From: CAYUYV01 sp050331455
GTDB lineage: Bacteria; Pseudomonadota; Alphaproteobacteria; JAJFIK01
Direction of reading: 5' to 3'
NCBI GenBank assembly: GCA_050331455.1
Contig: JBHJGV010000058.1
Coordinates: forward strand, 1 to 64,000
Length of the DNA: 64,000 bases
Shown piece by piece: positions 49,648 to 58,735 of the stretch. Under the pieces are notes generated by a model that was not told the origin of the DNA, did not search any database, and saw only the letters and a program-made list of their open reading frames with translations. Within the stretch, counting starts at the first letter, position 1; the number at the start of each line of letters is the position of its first letter. The position numbers and the translations under genes were made by a program.

Positions 49648-51282
49648 TCAGCGGATGCGGGGCAGCTCGCTGAACTGGTGGAACGGCGGCGGGGACGACA
49701 GGGTCCATTCCAGCGTGTTGGCACCCTCGCCCCAGGGGTTCGCCTCGGCCTTCCGCTTCCGGATCGCCGCTTCAGCAATCCCGACCAGGAAGACCACCAG
49801 CCCGACCACCGTGATGTAGGATCCGTAGGATGAAATCTCGTTCCAGCCGGAATAGGCCTCCGGATAGTCCACATAGCGGCGCGGCATGCCGGCGAGGCCC
49901 AGGAAGTGGTGGGGGAAGAACAGGATGTTCACGCCCACAAAAGTGATCCAGAAATGCAGCTTGCCGAGGAATTCGTTGTACTGGATCCCGAACATCTTGC
50001 CGAACCAGTAGTACCAGCCTGCAAAGATCGCAAAGACGGCACCCATGGACAGGACATAGTGAAAGTGCGCCACGACATAATATGTGTCGTGCAAAGACTT
50101 ATCGACCCCACCATTGGCGAGCACCACACCGGTCACACCGCCGACCGTGAACAGGAAGATGAACCCGACCGCCCAAAGCATTGGCGTTTTGAAATCAATG
50201 GACCCGCCCCACATGGTGGCGATCCACGAGAACACCTTGATGCCCGTCGGCACGGCGATGACCAGCGTCGCCATGGTGAAATAGGCCTGCATATTGACGT
50301 TGATGCCGGTCGTATACATATGGTGCGCCCACACGATGAAGCCGACAAAACCAATCGCGACCATGGCATAGGCCATGCCCAGATAGCCGAAAATCGGCTT
50401 ACGGGAGAAGGTCGAAACGATGTGGCTGATCATGCCGAAACCCGGAAGGATGAGGATATACACCTCCGGATGGCCGAAGAACCAGAACAGGTGCTGGTAC
50501 AGCAGCGGATCCCCGCCACCGGCCGGATCGAAGAAAGTGGTGCCGAAATTCCGGTCCGTCAGCAGCATGGTGATGGCGCCGGCAAGGACGGGCAGCGACA
50601 GCAGCAGCAGAAAGCCGGTGATCAGCAAGGACCACGCAAACAGCGGCATCTTGTGGAGCGTCATGCCCGGAGCGCGCATGTTGAAGATCGTCGTGATGAA
50701 GTTGATCGCACCGAGGATCGACGACACGCCGGCAATGTGCAGGGACAGGATCAACAGATCCATGGCCGGTCCCGGCTGGCCCGAGGTGGACAAGGGCGCG
50801 TAGAGCACCCAGCCGCCGCCGACACCCACATCACCCGGCGGTCCGGGGACAAACATGGACAGCACCAGGAGCAAGAATGAGAACGGCAGCAGCCAAAATG
50901 AAATATTGTTCAGCCGGGGGACCGCCATGTCCGGCGCACCGATCATGATCGGCATGAAGTAATTGCCGAAGCCGCCGATCATCGCGGGCATCACCATGAA
51001 GAAGATCATGATCAGCCCGTGCATGGTGATCAGCACGTTATAGAAGTGATAGGCGGAGTTCAGATTGCCGTCTTCGACAAACATGGTGAGGAACGTCACG
51101 CCCGGATCTTGGAGTTCGATCCGCATCAGGACCGACATGGCGGTGCCGATAATCCCGGCCGTGATGGCAAAGCCGAGATAGAGCAGCCCGATGTCTTTGT
51201 GGTTGGTTGAGAAGAGCCAGCGCCGAAGCCCTGTGGGGTGATCGTCGTGGGCATCATGGGTAGCAGCGGCTGAAGTCGCCAT
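49648..51282 (-). CDS. coxA: Cytochrome c oxidase subunit I
   Basis: A 544-residue 12-helix subunit. Diagnostic motifs: STNHKDIGLLYLGFA at the start, MHGLIMIFFMVMPAMIGGFGNY with a heme a ligand, HPEVYILILPGFG with the His-Tyr cross-link and the D-channel Glu of A1-type oxidases, HHMYTTGINV, and HFHYVLSMGAVFAIFAGWYYW with the heme a and a3 ligands. It is therefore a proton-pumping aa3 oxidase. ATG 51282 has GAGG seven bases upstream. Confidence 0.98.
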   Translation of the reverse strand: MATSAAATHDAHDDHPTGLRRWLFSTNHKDIGLLYLGFAITAGIIGTAMSVLMRIELQDPGVTFLTMFVEDGNLNSAYHFYNVLITMHGLIMIFFMVMPAMIGGFGNYFMPIMIGAPDMAVPRLNNISFWLLPFSFLLLVLSMFVPGPPGDVGVGGGWVLYAPLSTSGQPGPAMDLLILSLHIAGVSSILGAINFITTIFNMRAPGMTLHKMPLFAWSLLITGFLLLLSLPVLAGAITMLLTDRNFGTTFFDPAGGGDPLLYQHLFWFFGHPEVYILILPGFGMISHIVSTFSRKPIFGYLGMAYAMVAIGFVGFIVWAHHMYTTGINVNMQAYFTMATLVIAVPTGIKVFSWIATMWGGSIDFKTPMLWAVGFIFLFTVGGVTGVVLANGGVDKSLHDTYYVVAHFHYVLSMGAVFAIFAGWYYWFGKMFGIQYNEFLGKLHFWITFVGVNILFFPHHFLGLAGMPRRYVDYPEAYSGWNEISSYGSYITVVGLVVFLVGIAEAAIRKRKAEANPWGEGANTLEWTLSSPPPFHQFSELPRIR

Positions 51283-51360
51283 TGTCATCCTCACCTGGTT
51301 TTCACCACGGCGCGGCTGACCGCCGCGCCCATATCGGTTTCACGCTCTAAGTCGGCACCC

Positions 51361-52224
51361 TCAACGGGCCGCCGCCAATACGGTGTCGCCATCCACAGGC
51401 ATGTCGCCTGCAGCAAGCGCCTTTTGCTCCCGCACCCATTTATCGAATTCGGCCTCGTTCACGGCGCGGATCGCAATGGGCATGAAGGCATGCCGCGGAC
51501 CGCAAATCTCCGAACACTGACCGTAATACATGCCCGGCTCGTCAACACGGAACCAGGTCTCGTTCAAACGCCCGGGAACGGCATCCATCTTGATCCCGAA
51601 TGACGGCATGGCGAAGTTATGCAGGACATCCGCCGCCGTGACGATCAACCGGACGGTCTTGCCGACGGGCACGACCACATCGTAGTCGACGGACAGGCGA
51701 TAGACGTTCGGATCGCCGAAATAGTCCGTGGACGTCGTCGCTTCATCTTCCGGGATCATGTTTGAAAAGAACTCGTCCAGCTCCTGGTCGGGGTAGGTAT
51801 AGCCCCAATACCACTGATAACCCGTGGCTTTGATGGTCATATCCACGTCAGGCATCTGATCCTGAAAATACATCAGCCGCCAGGACGGCAGGGCGATGGT
51901 CGCAAGGATCAGCACCGGGACCAAAGTCCAGACGATTTCGACGGTGGTGTTATGGGAGAAGGAGGACGCCTGTGCATTGGCGCGCCGGTTGTAGCGGACC
52001 ACGACCCAGACCAAGAGGCCCAGCACGAACAGACTGATCGCCGTGATCACCCACAACAGATAGTTATGCAGGCCGTTGACCTGCTCCATGATCGGGGTGG
52101 CCGCCTTCTGAAAGCCCAGCTGCCAGGGCTCCGGCTGGCCCGCCATTGCCGCGGTCGTGCCAAGACCGAGCAGGATTGCGGCTGTCAAACCGGCAATCAT
52201 TGGTTCCTTAAAGATCCGTGTCAT
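51361..52224 (-). CDS. coxB: Cytochrome c oxidase subunit II
   Basis: A 287-residue precursor: signal peptide ending ...GTTAAMA before GQPEPWQ, two membrane helices (LLWVITAISLFVLGLLVWVVV and EIVWTLVPVLILATIALPSW), then the cupredoxin domain with aromatic patch YQWYWGYTYPDQ. The CuA ligands are in DVLHNFAMPSFG and GQCSEICGPRHAFMPI, all present. It receives electrons from cytochrome c in the periplasm. The start at 52224 gives a normal signal peptide; ATG 52257 is possible. Confidence 0.97.
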   Translation of the reverse strand: MTRIFKEPMIAGLTAAILLGLGTTAAMAGQPEPWQLGFQKAATPIMEQVNGLHNYLLWVITAISLFVLGLLVWVVVRYNRRANAQASSFSHNTTVEIVWTLVPVLILATIALPSWRLMYFQDQMPDVDMTIKATGYQWYWGYTYPDQELDEFFSNMIPEDEATTSTDYFGDPNVYRLSVDYDVVVPVGKTVRLIVTAADVLHNFAMPSFGIKMDAVPGRLNETWFRVDEPGMYYGQCSEICGPRHAFMPIAIRAVNEAEFDKWVREQKALAAGDMPVDGDTVLAAAR

Positions 52225-52734
52225 CGAAACAATCCCGTGCGTAAGCCCAATGGCCATCCGACAATCCTGACTGTCGTTTGATTATGGATGTGTATCGTCA
52301 AGCGGGCCGGTTCTAGCCCATGTTACGCCGCGCCGCACAATCCCGCGGCACGGATCACTGTTCGCAAAGAGCGCGGGGACAACGAACGCCGACCCGTCTC
52401 CGCCTGATTCACCCTTCGATCGAAATAAGCCCGGAAAACGTGTATCCATTCTTGGCATCTCGACCCTGTCCCATGGGTCTGCAAGCTAGAACACCCGATG
52501 CTTCGGGTCCAGAGTCAGCATCGCCGCATTTTTCGTCGACAAGCACGGATTTTCCGGGGCTTTTTCCCATCGAAAGCGGCCCGGCACACGGCGCCCGTGC
52601 CGCACTGCAAAACCCTCGAAACCGGTGCGGGCTAAACCAATCTATGGGGATCTGACAGAATTGTTGCACTGATCCGCACATCGGAGAACGATGCGCGGGC
52701 CGATCCGCGATCCCGTTACGCCAGCGAGGCCCCC
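52225..52734. other. Divergent intergenic region, coxB-tldD
   Basis: 510 bases that must hold the promoters of the cox run and of the tldD-lipid A operon. I found no convincing promoter pair: a TTGACG on the minus strand near 52300 lacks a -10 box at the right distance. No gene seen. Confidence 0.6.
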
Positions 52735-54162
52735 ATGACGACCATGACCGAAGACCTCTTTTTCACCCAGACCGGGCTCGATCGGGGGCGCGTTCAGACC
52801 GTCATCGACGACGTCCTGGCCGGCGGCGACGATGGCGAACTGTTTCTCGAATATGTCCAGTCGGAAACGCTGGTCTTCGACGACGGACGGCTGCGCACGG
52901 CCCGGTTCGACATCGACCAGGGCTTTGGCCTGCGCGCCGTCGCGGGCGAGGCCACCGGCTATGCCCACGGCGCCGAATTGAGCGAGGCCGCCATCGAGCG
53001 GGCGGCGCGATCCGTGGCCGCCGTGAAGACCGGACATACGGGCAGCTTGGCGGCCGGCCCCTCCAGCACGAACCAGGCCCTTTATCCCAGCGTCAACCCC
53101 CTCGAAGAACTGGCCTTCGAGGACAAGATCGCCGTGCTGAAAGACATGGACGCCTATTTGCGGGCCAAAGACTCACGGGTGCGCCAGGTGACCTGTTCCA
53201 TCAGCGGCGAATGGCAGGCCGTGGAGATCCTGCGCGCCGGCGGCGAGGTGATCCGGGACATTCGCCCCCTCGTGCGTGTCGATGTCTCGGTCGTGGCCGG
53301 TGACGGCGACCGTCAGGAGACCGGCCATTCGGGCGCCGGCGGCCGGCGCGGCTATGCGCTTTATCTGTCCCCGGACCATTGGCGGTCCCAGGCCGACGAC
53401 GCGTTGCGCCAGGCCCTGGTCAATCTGGAGTCCGTGCCGGCGCCGGCGGGTGAATTCGATGTGGTGCTGGGGCCGGGCTGGCCCGGCGTCCTTCTCCATG
53501 AGGCGGTCGGCCATGGCCTCGAAGGCGATTTCAACCGCAAAAAGACGAGCGCGTTCGCCGGCCTGATGGGCGAGCGAGTGGCCTCGCCCGGGGTCACGGT
53601 TGTGGACGACGGGACCCTGGACGGGCGCCGCGGATCCCTGTCGGTTGATGACGAGGGCACGCCGACGGGCCACACGGTGCTTATCGAGGACGGCATCCTG
53701 AAGGGTTTCATGCAGGACCGGATGAATGCCCGGCTGATGGGCGTCGCGCCCACGGGCAACGGCCGCCGCGAATCCCACGCTCATATGCCTCTGCCGCGCA
53801 TGACCAATACGTTCATGCTGGCCGGCGATACGCCCCAGGACGAGATCATCGCCTCGGTCAAGGACGGCATTTACGCCGTGTCCTTCGGCGGCGGCCAGGT
53901 GGACATCACCAGCGGCAAATTCGTCTTTGCCTGTACGGAGGCCTATCGAATCACCGACGGCAAAGTCGGCGCGCCTCTGAAAGGCGCCACATTGATCGGC
54001 AACGGTCCCGATGCCCTGACCCGGGTCCGCATGATCGGCGACCGGATGGAACTGGACCAGGGCGTCGGTGTCTGCGGCAAACAGGGCCAGGGCGTGCCCG
54101 TGGGCGTGGGACAGCCGGCCATGCTGATCGGGGGGCTGACGGTGGGCGGGACCGCGACCTGA
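52735..54162 (+). CDS. tldD: Metalloprotease TldD
   Basis: A 475-residue TldD. The zinc motif HExxxH is in LLHEAVGHGLEGDFNRK and the third ligand, Cys, is in FACTEAYRI. Family motifs FLEYVQSETLVFDDGRLR, GFGLRAVAGEATGYAHG and GVAPTGNGRRESHAHMPLPRMTNTFM are present. With TldE (PmbA), not in this window, it degrades unfolded or peptide substrates and matures antitoxins and peptide antibiotics. Often next to coxB in alphaproteobacteria. A GCGAGG site precedes the ATG. Confidence 0.96.
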   Translation: MTTMTEDLFFTQTGLDRGRVQTVIDDVLAGGDDGELFLEYVQSETLVFDDGRLRTARFDIDQGFGLRAVAGEATGYAHGAELSEAAIERAARSVAAVKTGHTGSLAAGPSSTNQALYPSVNPLEELAFEDKIAVLKDMDAYLRAKDSRVRQVTCSISGEWQAVEILRAGGEVIRDIRPLVRVDVSVVAGDGDRQETGHSGAGGRRGYALYLSPDHWRSQADDALRQALVNLESVPAPAGEFDVVLGPGWPGVLLHEAVGHGLEGDFNRKKTSAFAGLMGERVASPGVTVVDDGTLDGRRGSLSVDDEGTPTGHTVLIEDGILKGFMQDRMNARLMGVAPTGNGRRESHAHMPLPRMTNTFMLAGDTPQDEIIASVKDGIYAVSFGGGQVDITSGKFVFACTEAYRITDGKVGAPLKGATLIGNGPDALTRVRMIGDRMELDQGVGVCGKQGQGVPVGVGQPAMLIGGLTVGGTAT

Positions 54163-54198
54163 ACGGGACCGCGATCTGAAAGGGGCCGTGACCTGGCG
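54148..54198. repeat. 17-bp tandem repeat spanning the tldD stop codon
   Basis: Three units of 17 bases begin at 54148, 54165 and 54182 (GGGACCGCGACCTGAAC type); the second differs from the first by two bases and the third is more diverged. The TGA of tldD is in the first unit. Confidence 0.75.
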
Positions 54199-54239
54199 GG
54201 GCCCCATAGCGTAACCGCGGGATCAGGGCGGGACGGGAC

Positions 54240-55604
54240 GTGCAGACCAGACTTCTCAAGACCTCCGACGATCCTGCGGCCGCACCGCCCGTCCACACGG
54301 GTCCCGCGCCGCGTCTGAAAGGGGCCTTGCGGCTCTATCCGGCCTTGAGCCACCTGCTCCTGCCGGCGGTGGGCTGGCATTTGCGCCGCCGGGCGGCCAA
54401 GGGCAAGGAACACGGCGGGCGTCTGGGCGAGCGGCGCGGCCTCGCCGCGGCACCCCGGCCTGACGGACCCCTCATCTGGGTGCACGCCGCCAGCATTGGC
54501 GAGGCCCTCTCCGTCCTTGCCCTGATCGAACGGCTGCTCGCTGAGGCGGCGGGGATGCATGTGCTCGTGACCACCGGCACGGTGACCTCGGCCGATATAC
54601 TGGCCGAGCGGCTGCCATCCCGGGCGCGCCACCACTTCGTGCCCCTGGATCATCCCCGTTTCGTGGCCCGATTTCTCGATCACTGGCGGCCCGATCTGGC
54701 CCTGTGGGTCGAAAGTGAATTCTGGCCCAATCTGTTGCGCGGCACGGCGGCACGGCGCATTCCCACGGTCCTGGTGAATGCGCGCATTTCGGAGCGCTCT
54801 TTCCGCGGCTGGTCCCGCTTTCCCCGCAGCATCGAGGGGCTGTTGGGACACTTCACCCGCTGCCTTGCACCGGACGAGGCGACGGCCCAGCGTCTTACCG
54901 CCTTAGGCGCACGCCATGTCTCGGTGACGGGTCACCTGAAACTGTGCGCCCCGCCCCTTCCCGCGGATCCGACCCGTCTGCGGGATCTGCGCGCGGCCGT
55001 CGACGGCCGGCCGGTCTGGCTTGCCGCAAGCATCCACGGGGAGGACGAGGCCATTCTCACGGCCCATCGCATCGCCGCCGCCTCCCATGCCGACGCCCTG
55101 ACCATTGCCGTGCCCCGCCAGCCGGACCAGGGCCCGGCCCTCGTGGCCGGTGCCGAACGGCTTGGCATCCGGGCGGCCTTGCGCAGCCGGGACGGTCTGC
55201 CCACCGGCGATACGGGCCTCTATGTCGCGGACACGATCGGCGAGCTGGGCCTCTTCTACCGCCTGGCCCGGGCGGCTTTTCTGGGGCGTAGCCTCTCGCC
55301 GATGGGCGGGAGCAATCCCCTGGAGCCGGCGCGCCTCGATTGCCCGATCCTGCACGGGCCCCATACGGAGAATTTCGACGCGCTCTACCGGTCCCTGCAA
55401 GGTGCCGGGGCCTCCCACCCGGTGGCCGGCGGCGCGGAACTCGGCGAACGCATTGCGCTGCTGCTGTCCTCACCGGATCTTTGTCGCACCATGGCCGAGG
55501 CGGCCCGGAACCAGGCCCAGGCCGCCGACGGCATTCTGGACCGGGTCATGGAGGCCCTGGCCCCTTCTCTCCCCGCCGTCGTCTCCGGGGCAAGGGCACC
55601 ATGA
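54240..55604 (+). CDS. waaA: 3-deoxy-D-manno-octulosonic acid (Kdo) transferase
   Basis: A 454-residue GT-B glycosyltransferase of the inner membrane. N-terminal family motifs: LIWVHAASIGEALSVLALIERL with the catalytic Glu, VLVTTGTVTSADILAERLP and HHFVPLDHPRFVARFLDHWRPDLALWVESEFWPNLL; C-terminal: VYVADTIGELGLFYRLARAAFLGRSL and GGSNPLEPARLDCPILHGPHTENF. It attaches Kdo to lipid IVA. GTG 54240 follows the tldD repeat. Its TGA overlaps the ATG of lpxK by four bases. Confidence 0.95.
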   Translation: MQTRLLKTSDDPAAAPPVHTGPAPRLKGALRLYPALSHLLLPAVGWHLRRRAAKGKEHGGRLGERRGLAAAPRPDGPLIWVHAASIGEALSVLALIERLLAEAAGMHVLVTTGTVTSADILAERLPSRARHHFVPLDHPRFVARFLDHWRPDLALWVESEFWPNLLRGTAARRIPTVLVNARISERSFRGWSRFPRSIEGLLGHFTRCLAPDEATAQRLTALGARHVSVTGHLKLCAPPLPADPTRLRDLRAAVDGRPVWLAASIHGEDEAILTAHRIAAASHADALTIAVPRQPDQGPALVAGAERLGIRAALRSRDGLPTGDTGLYVADTIGELGLFYRLARAAFLGRSLSPMGGSNPLEPARLDCPILHGPHTENFDALYRSLQGAGASHPVAGGAELGERIALLLSSPDLCRTMAEAARNQAQAADGILDRVMEALAPSLPAVVSGARAP

Positions 55605-56632
55605 AGGCCCCGGATTTCTGGTACCCGGCACCGCCGGCGCGCACCGGGGTCGCGGCGACGCTGCTCACGCCCCTGGGCTGGCTGTATGACGGCGCCGGAC
55701 GGTTCAAGGCCCGCGTCACAAAGGCCTTCGATCCGGGCGTGCCCGTCATCTGTGTCGGAAACCTGACCGTCGGCGGCACCGGCAAGACCCCGGTGGCCCT
55801 AACCCTTGCCCGTTTTTTACAAGCTGAAGGCGCCCGGCCCTGGTTCCTGACCCGCGGTCACGGCGGACGCGAAGCCGGCCCCCTCCAGGTGGATCCGGCC
55901 CGGCACACCGCGATTGATGTGGGCGACGAACCGCTGCTGCTCGCCCGCACGGCCCCGACCGCCGTGTCCCGGAACCGGGCGGAAGGCGCCGGTTTCGCCG
56001 CGGCTCGAGGCGCCGATGTGATCGTGATGGATGACGGCTTCCAGAACCCGGGCGTGGCCAAGACCGTCAATCTCGTGGTTGTCGACGGCACCGCCCTGTT
56101 CGGCAATGGCCGGGTCGTGCCGGCCGGCCCGTTGCGCGAGGCGGTGGCCCACGGTCTTGCACGGGCCCATGGCGTGATCGTCATGGGGCCGGGCCGCCCG
56201 GACGAGGCTCTCGCCCCGTTCGCCGGACCGGTGTTCCGGGGCCGGCTCGAAGCCGAAAGGGACGCCGTCACGGATCTGCAGGCCCATCGCCATGTGGCCT
56301 TTGCGGGCATCGGACGGCCGACCAAGTTTTTCGCCACCGCCCGGGCCCTGGGTCTGACGCTGGTCGCGGACATTCCCTTTGCGGACCATCACCCGTATAC
56401 ACCGGAGGATTTCGCCCGGCTACGGGCGGAAGCGGACCGGCTCGGGGCGGGGCTGCTGACCACGGAAAAGGATGCGGCCCGGCTGTCCCCCACCCAGCGC
56501 GCCGCCTTGCGCGTTTTGCCCGTGCGCGCCACATTTGACAACGAACCGGCGCTTCGGCGCCTGATTTCTGACCGGCTTGACGCCTATCGAACGCTTCAGG
56601 GGGACAGACCGGCGCGATCGGTCGGGTCTTGA
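55601..56632 (+). CDS. lpxK: Tetraacyldisaccharide 4'-kinase
   Basis: A 343-residue LpxK. The P-loop is GNLTVGGTGKTPVALTLARFL, the catalytic region DDGFQNPGVAKTVNLVVVDG, and the later motifs AFAGIGRPTKFFATARALG, FADHHPYTPEDFARL and LLTTEKDAARL. It phosphorylates lipid A disaccharide at the 4' position. The ATGA overlap with waaA couples their translation. The acyltransferase starts just after its stop. Confidence 0.96.
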   Translation: MKAPDFWYPAPPARTGVAATLLTPLGWLYDGAGRFKARVTKAFDPGVPVICVGNLTVGGTGKTPVALTLARFLQAEGARPWFLTRGHGGREAGPLQVDPARHTAIDVGDEPLLLARTAPTAVSRNRAEGAGFAAARGADVIVMDDGFQNPGVAKTVNLVVVDGTALFGNGRVVPAGPLREAVAHGLARAHGVIVMGPGRPDEALAPFAGPVFRGRLEAERDAVTDLQAHRHVAFAGIGRPTKFFATARALGLTLVADIPFADHHPYTPEDFARLRAEADRLGAGLLTTEKDAARLSPTQRAALRVLPVRATFDNEPALRRLISDRLDAYRTLQGDRPARSVGS

Positions 56633-56646
56633 GGGTTCCAACAACA

Positions 56647-57639
56647 ATGACCGTTGAGTTTCCACCCAATACCACGGCCCGGACGGCGCGGAGCGAGGCC
56701 CGAACCGTGATCGATCCGCAGCCCCGGAGCGGGCTCGTCCGCACCGTTACGCGCGCGATCGGCCATGGCATCGACTACGCGCTGGTGCGCCTGACCATGG
56801 CCGCTTTCGGGATGATGAGCCCGGAAGCCGCAGGCGCCCGCTCCGCCCGCCTGATGGGGGCAATCGGGCCGCGCCTGTCCGTGCACAGAAAGGCTTTGAG
56901 GAACCTCGCCCGCGCCTTCCCCGACCGGAGCGAGGCCGAGCGCCAGCGGATCATGGCCGGGGTCTGGGACAGTGTCGGGCGCACCTATGGGGAATATGCC
57001 CATCTCGGCCGGTTCGACTTTTTCGGCCCCAATCCCCGTGTCGAGATCATCGGCATGGACACGGTGGAGCGGCTCATCGCCTTGAACAAGGGTGGGCTGT
57101 TCCTGTCCGGCCATTTTGCAAACTGGGAGTTGATGCCGCGGGCCATGGTGGCCGCGGGCCTGCCCTGCGCCACGATTGTCCGGCCCGTGAACAACGCGCT
57201 CGTTCAGGACTATCTCGACGGCATCCGCCGGGCCCATGTCTGCCCGGACATGATCTACAAGCGCTCGGCCATGCCCCGGCTGGTCCGGGCCCTGAGGGCC
57301 GGCAAATTCGTCGCCATGCTGGTGGACCAGCGCATGGATGAGGGCATATCGGTGCCGTTTTTCGGCCAGCAAGCCCTGACCAACCATGCTCCGGCCCTGC
57401 TCGCCCTGAAACTGGGTTGCCCCCTCATTCCCGCCTGGATCGAGCGGACCGGTCCCGCCCGATATGCTCTCCACGTCTTCGAACCGCTGGAAATCGTTCC
57501 GAGCGGGGACGTCCAGGCCGATGTACTGGACATCACCACGCGGATGAACGCGTTCCTCGAAGACCGCATTCGCGCCCGCCCCGAACAGTGGATGTGGCTG
57601 CACAATCGTTGGGCCGGGCGGAAGAAAGTGAGCCGGTAG
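56647..57639 (+). CDS. Lipid A biosynthesis late acyltransferase (LpxL/HtrB type)
   Basis: A 330-residue lysophospholipid-acyltransferase family protein. The catalytic HX4E motif is in LSGHFANWELMP, followed by IVRPVNNALVQDYLDGIRR and VDQRMDEGISVPFFGQQALTNHAPALLA. It transfers a secondary acyl chain to Kdo-lipid IVA at the inner membrane. ATG 56647 is preferred; TTG 56629 would overlap the lpxK stop. It is last in the waaA-lpxK operon. Confidence 0.93.
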   Translation: MTVEFPPNTTARTARSEARTVIDPQPRSGLVRTVTRAIGHGIDYALVRLTMAAFGMMSPEAAGARSARLMGAIGPRLSVHRKALRNLARAFPDRSEAERQRIMAGVWDSVGRTYGEYAHLGRFDFFGPNPRVEIIGMDTVERLIALNKGGLFLSGHFANWELMPRAMVAAGLPCATIVRPVNNALVQDYLDGIRRAHVCPDMIYKRSAMPRLVRALRAGKFVAMLVDQRMDEGISVPFFGQQALTNHAPALLALKLGCPLIPAWIERTGPARYALHVFEPLEIVPSGDVQADVLDITTRMNAFLEDRIRARPEQWMWLHNRWAGRKKVSR

Positions 57640-57700
57640 GGGTCCGGTCGCGGGGCGGATGCGCGCGGCAGGCTTGGAAACCTCAAAAAAACCGGCGTCG

Positions 57701-58657
57701 TCAATACCACACGCCGGTCCAGTGCCAACGGGGGGCGACGCGGACGATCCGGTAGCCGGGCGGGACGGGCGTGCCCATCGTCGCCGTGTCCAGACCAATC
57801 GGGATCGATGGGGCCGTGCGCTGGGGCAGGAGATCCATGAGGCGCCGGACCCGTTCCTGGGTGGGCGGATGGGTGCGCAGCAGGGAGGGATCGGGCACCC
57901 GGCGTCCCGGCATGAAGAGTCGCTCCCACATGCCGCCCTGGTAGTGCTCCAACTTGGTCAGGGCCGAGGCGAGCCCGCGCGGATTGCCCGTCAGTTCGGC
58001 CGCCTTAAGATCCGCATCATATTCGCGGGATCGGGACAGGCCGAGCTGCAACAGCGTCATGACCGTGGGTGCGAAAACGAGCACGAAGGCAAAGGACCAG
58101 GAGCCCGGCGCCATGCCGAGCAGGATCAGCGGCAGATTGATGAAAATGATGACGAGCCCGACAAAGGACAGCAGATTGGTCATCCGGCTGAGGGAATCCG
58201 CCAAGGTCATCGTCCACAGATCATTGTGGGCGATATGGGCGACCTCATGGGCCATGACGCCCGCGAACTCGTCATAGGTCAGTGTCCGCAGCATTCCGTC
58301 CGTCACGGCGATGGCCGCATTGCCCGGCCGGCCCACCGTGAAGGCGTTCAGCATAGGGCTGGGCACGTGGTAGAGCGCCGGGATGGCCGGCAGCGCCGCC
58401 CGGGCCGCGAGCTGACGCACCAGGGCATGGCCCTGGGGAAAGGAGTGCTCCGGAATGGTCCGGGCCCGGTAAAGGGCGAGGGTCACCTCGGGCGGCAGGC
58501 TCGGAGAGAGGATCACGACGAGGCTGAAACCCACGGCTGCCCAGAAGACCCCCGCCGCGCCGAACACGATGAAGGCGGACAGCATGGCGAGGCCCACCAT
58601 GCCGATAATGAGCACCACGGATTGCCCGATATTGCGCCACCGGCTGGGCTGAACCAT
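57701..58657 (-). CDS. M48 family membrane metalloprotease (HtpX-like)
   Basis: A 318-residue protein with two N-terminal helices (VVLIIGMVGLAMLSAFIVF and VFWAAVGFSLVVILSPSL), the zinc motif HEVAH in DEFAGVMAHEVAHIAHNDLW, two further helices, and the third ligand Glu in SRSREYDADLKAAELTGNPRGLASAL. These are the HtpX/M48B hallmarks; such proteases degrade misfolded membrane proteins. The C-terminus is extended (VPPGYRIVRVAPRWHWTGVWY). Start ATG 58657 has GGGA upstream. Confidence 0.93.
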   Translation of the reverse strand: MVQPSRWRNIGQSVVLIIGMVGLAMLSAFIVFGAAGVFWAAVGFSLVVILSPSLPPEVTLALYRARTIPEHSFPQGHALVRQLAARAALPAIPALYHVPSPMLNAFTVGRPGNAAIAVTDGMLRTLTYDEFAGVMAHEVAHIAHNDLWTMTLADSLSRMTNLLSFVGLVIIFINLPLILLGMAPGSWSFAFVLVFAPTVMTLLQLGLSRSREYDADLKAAELTGNPRGLASALTKLEHYQGGMWERLFMPGRRVPDPSLLRTHPPTQERVRRLMDLLPQRTAPSIPIGLDTATMGTPVPPGYRIVRVAPRWHWTGVWY

Positions 58658-58735
58658 TATACTTTTCCCGCTCAAGAGAAACGGACAGGCTGATGGGGCG
58701 CCGGGAGCGATTCCCCCCGGCGCACGCCCCTGTGA

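Noticed and set aside
52225..52734. Sigma-70 promoter for the cox run
   Set aside because: A TTGACG occurs on the minus strand but no -10 box lies at 15-19 bases.
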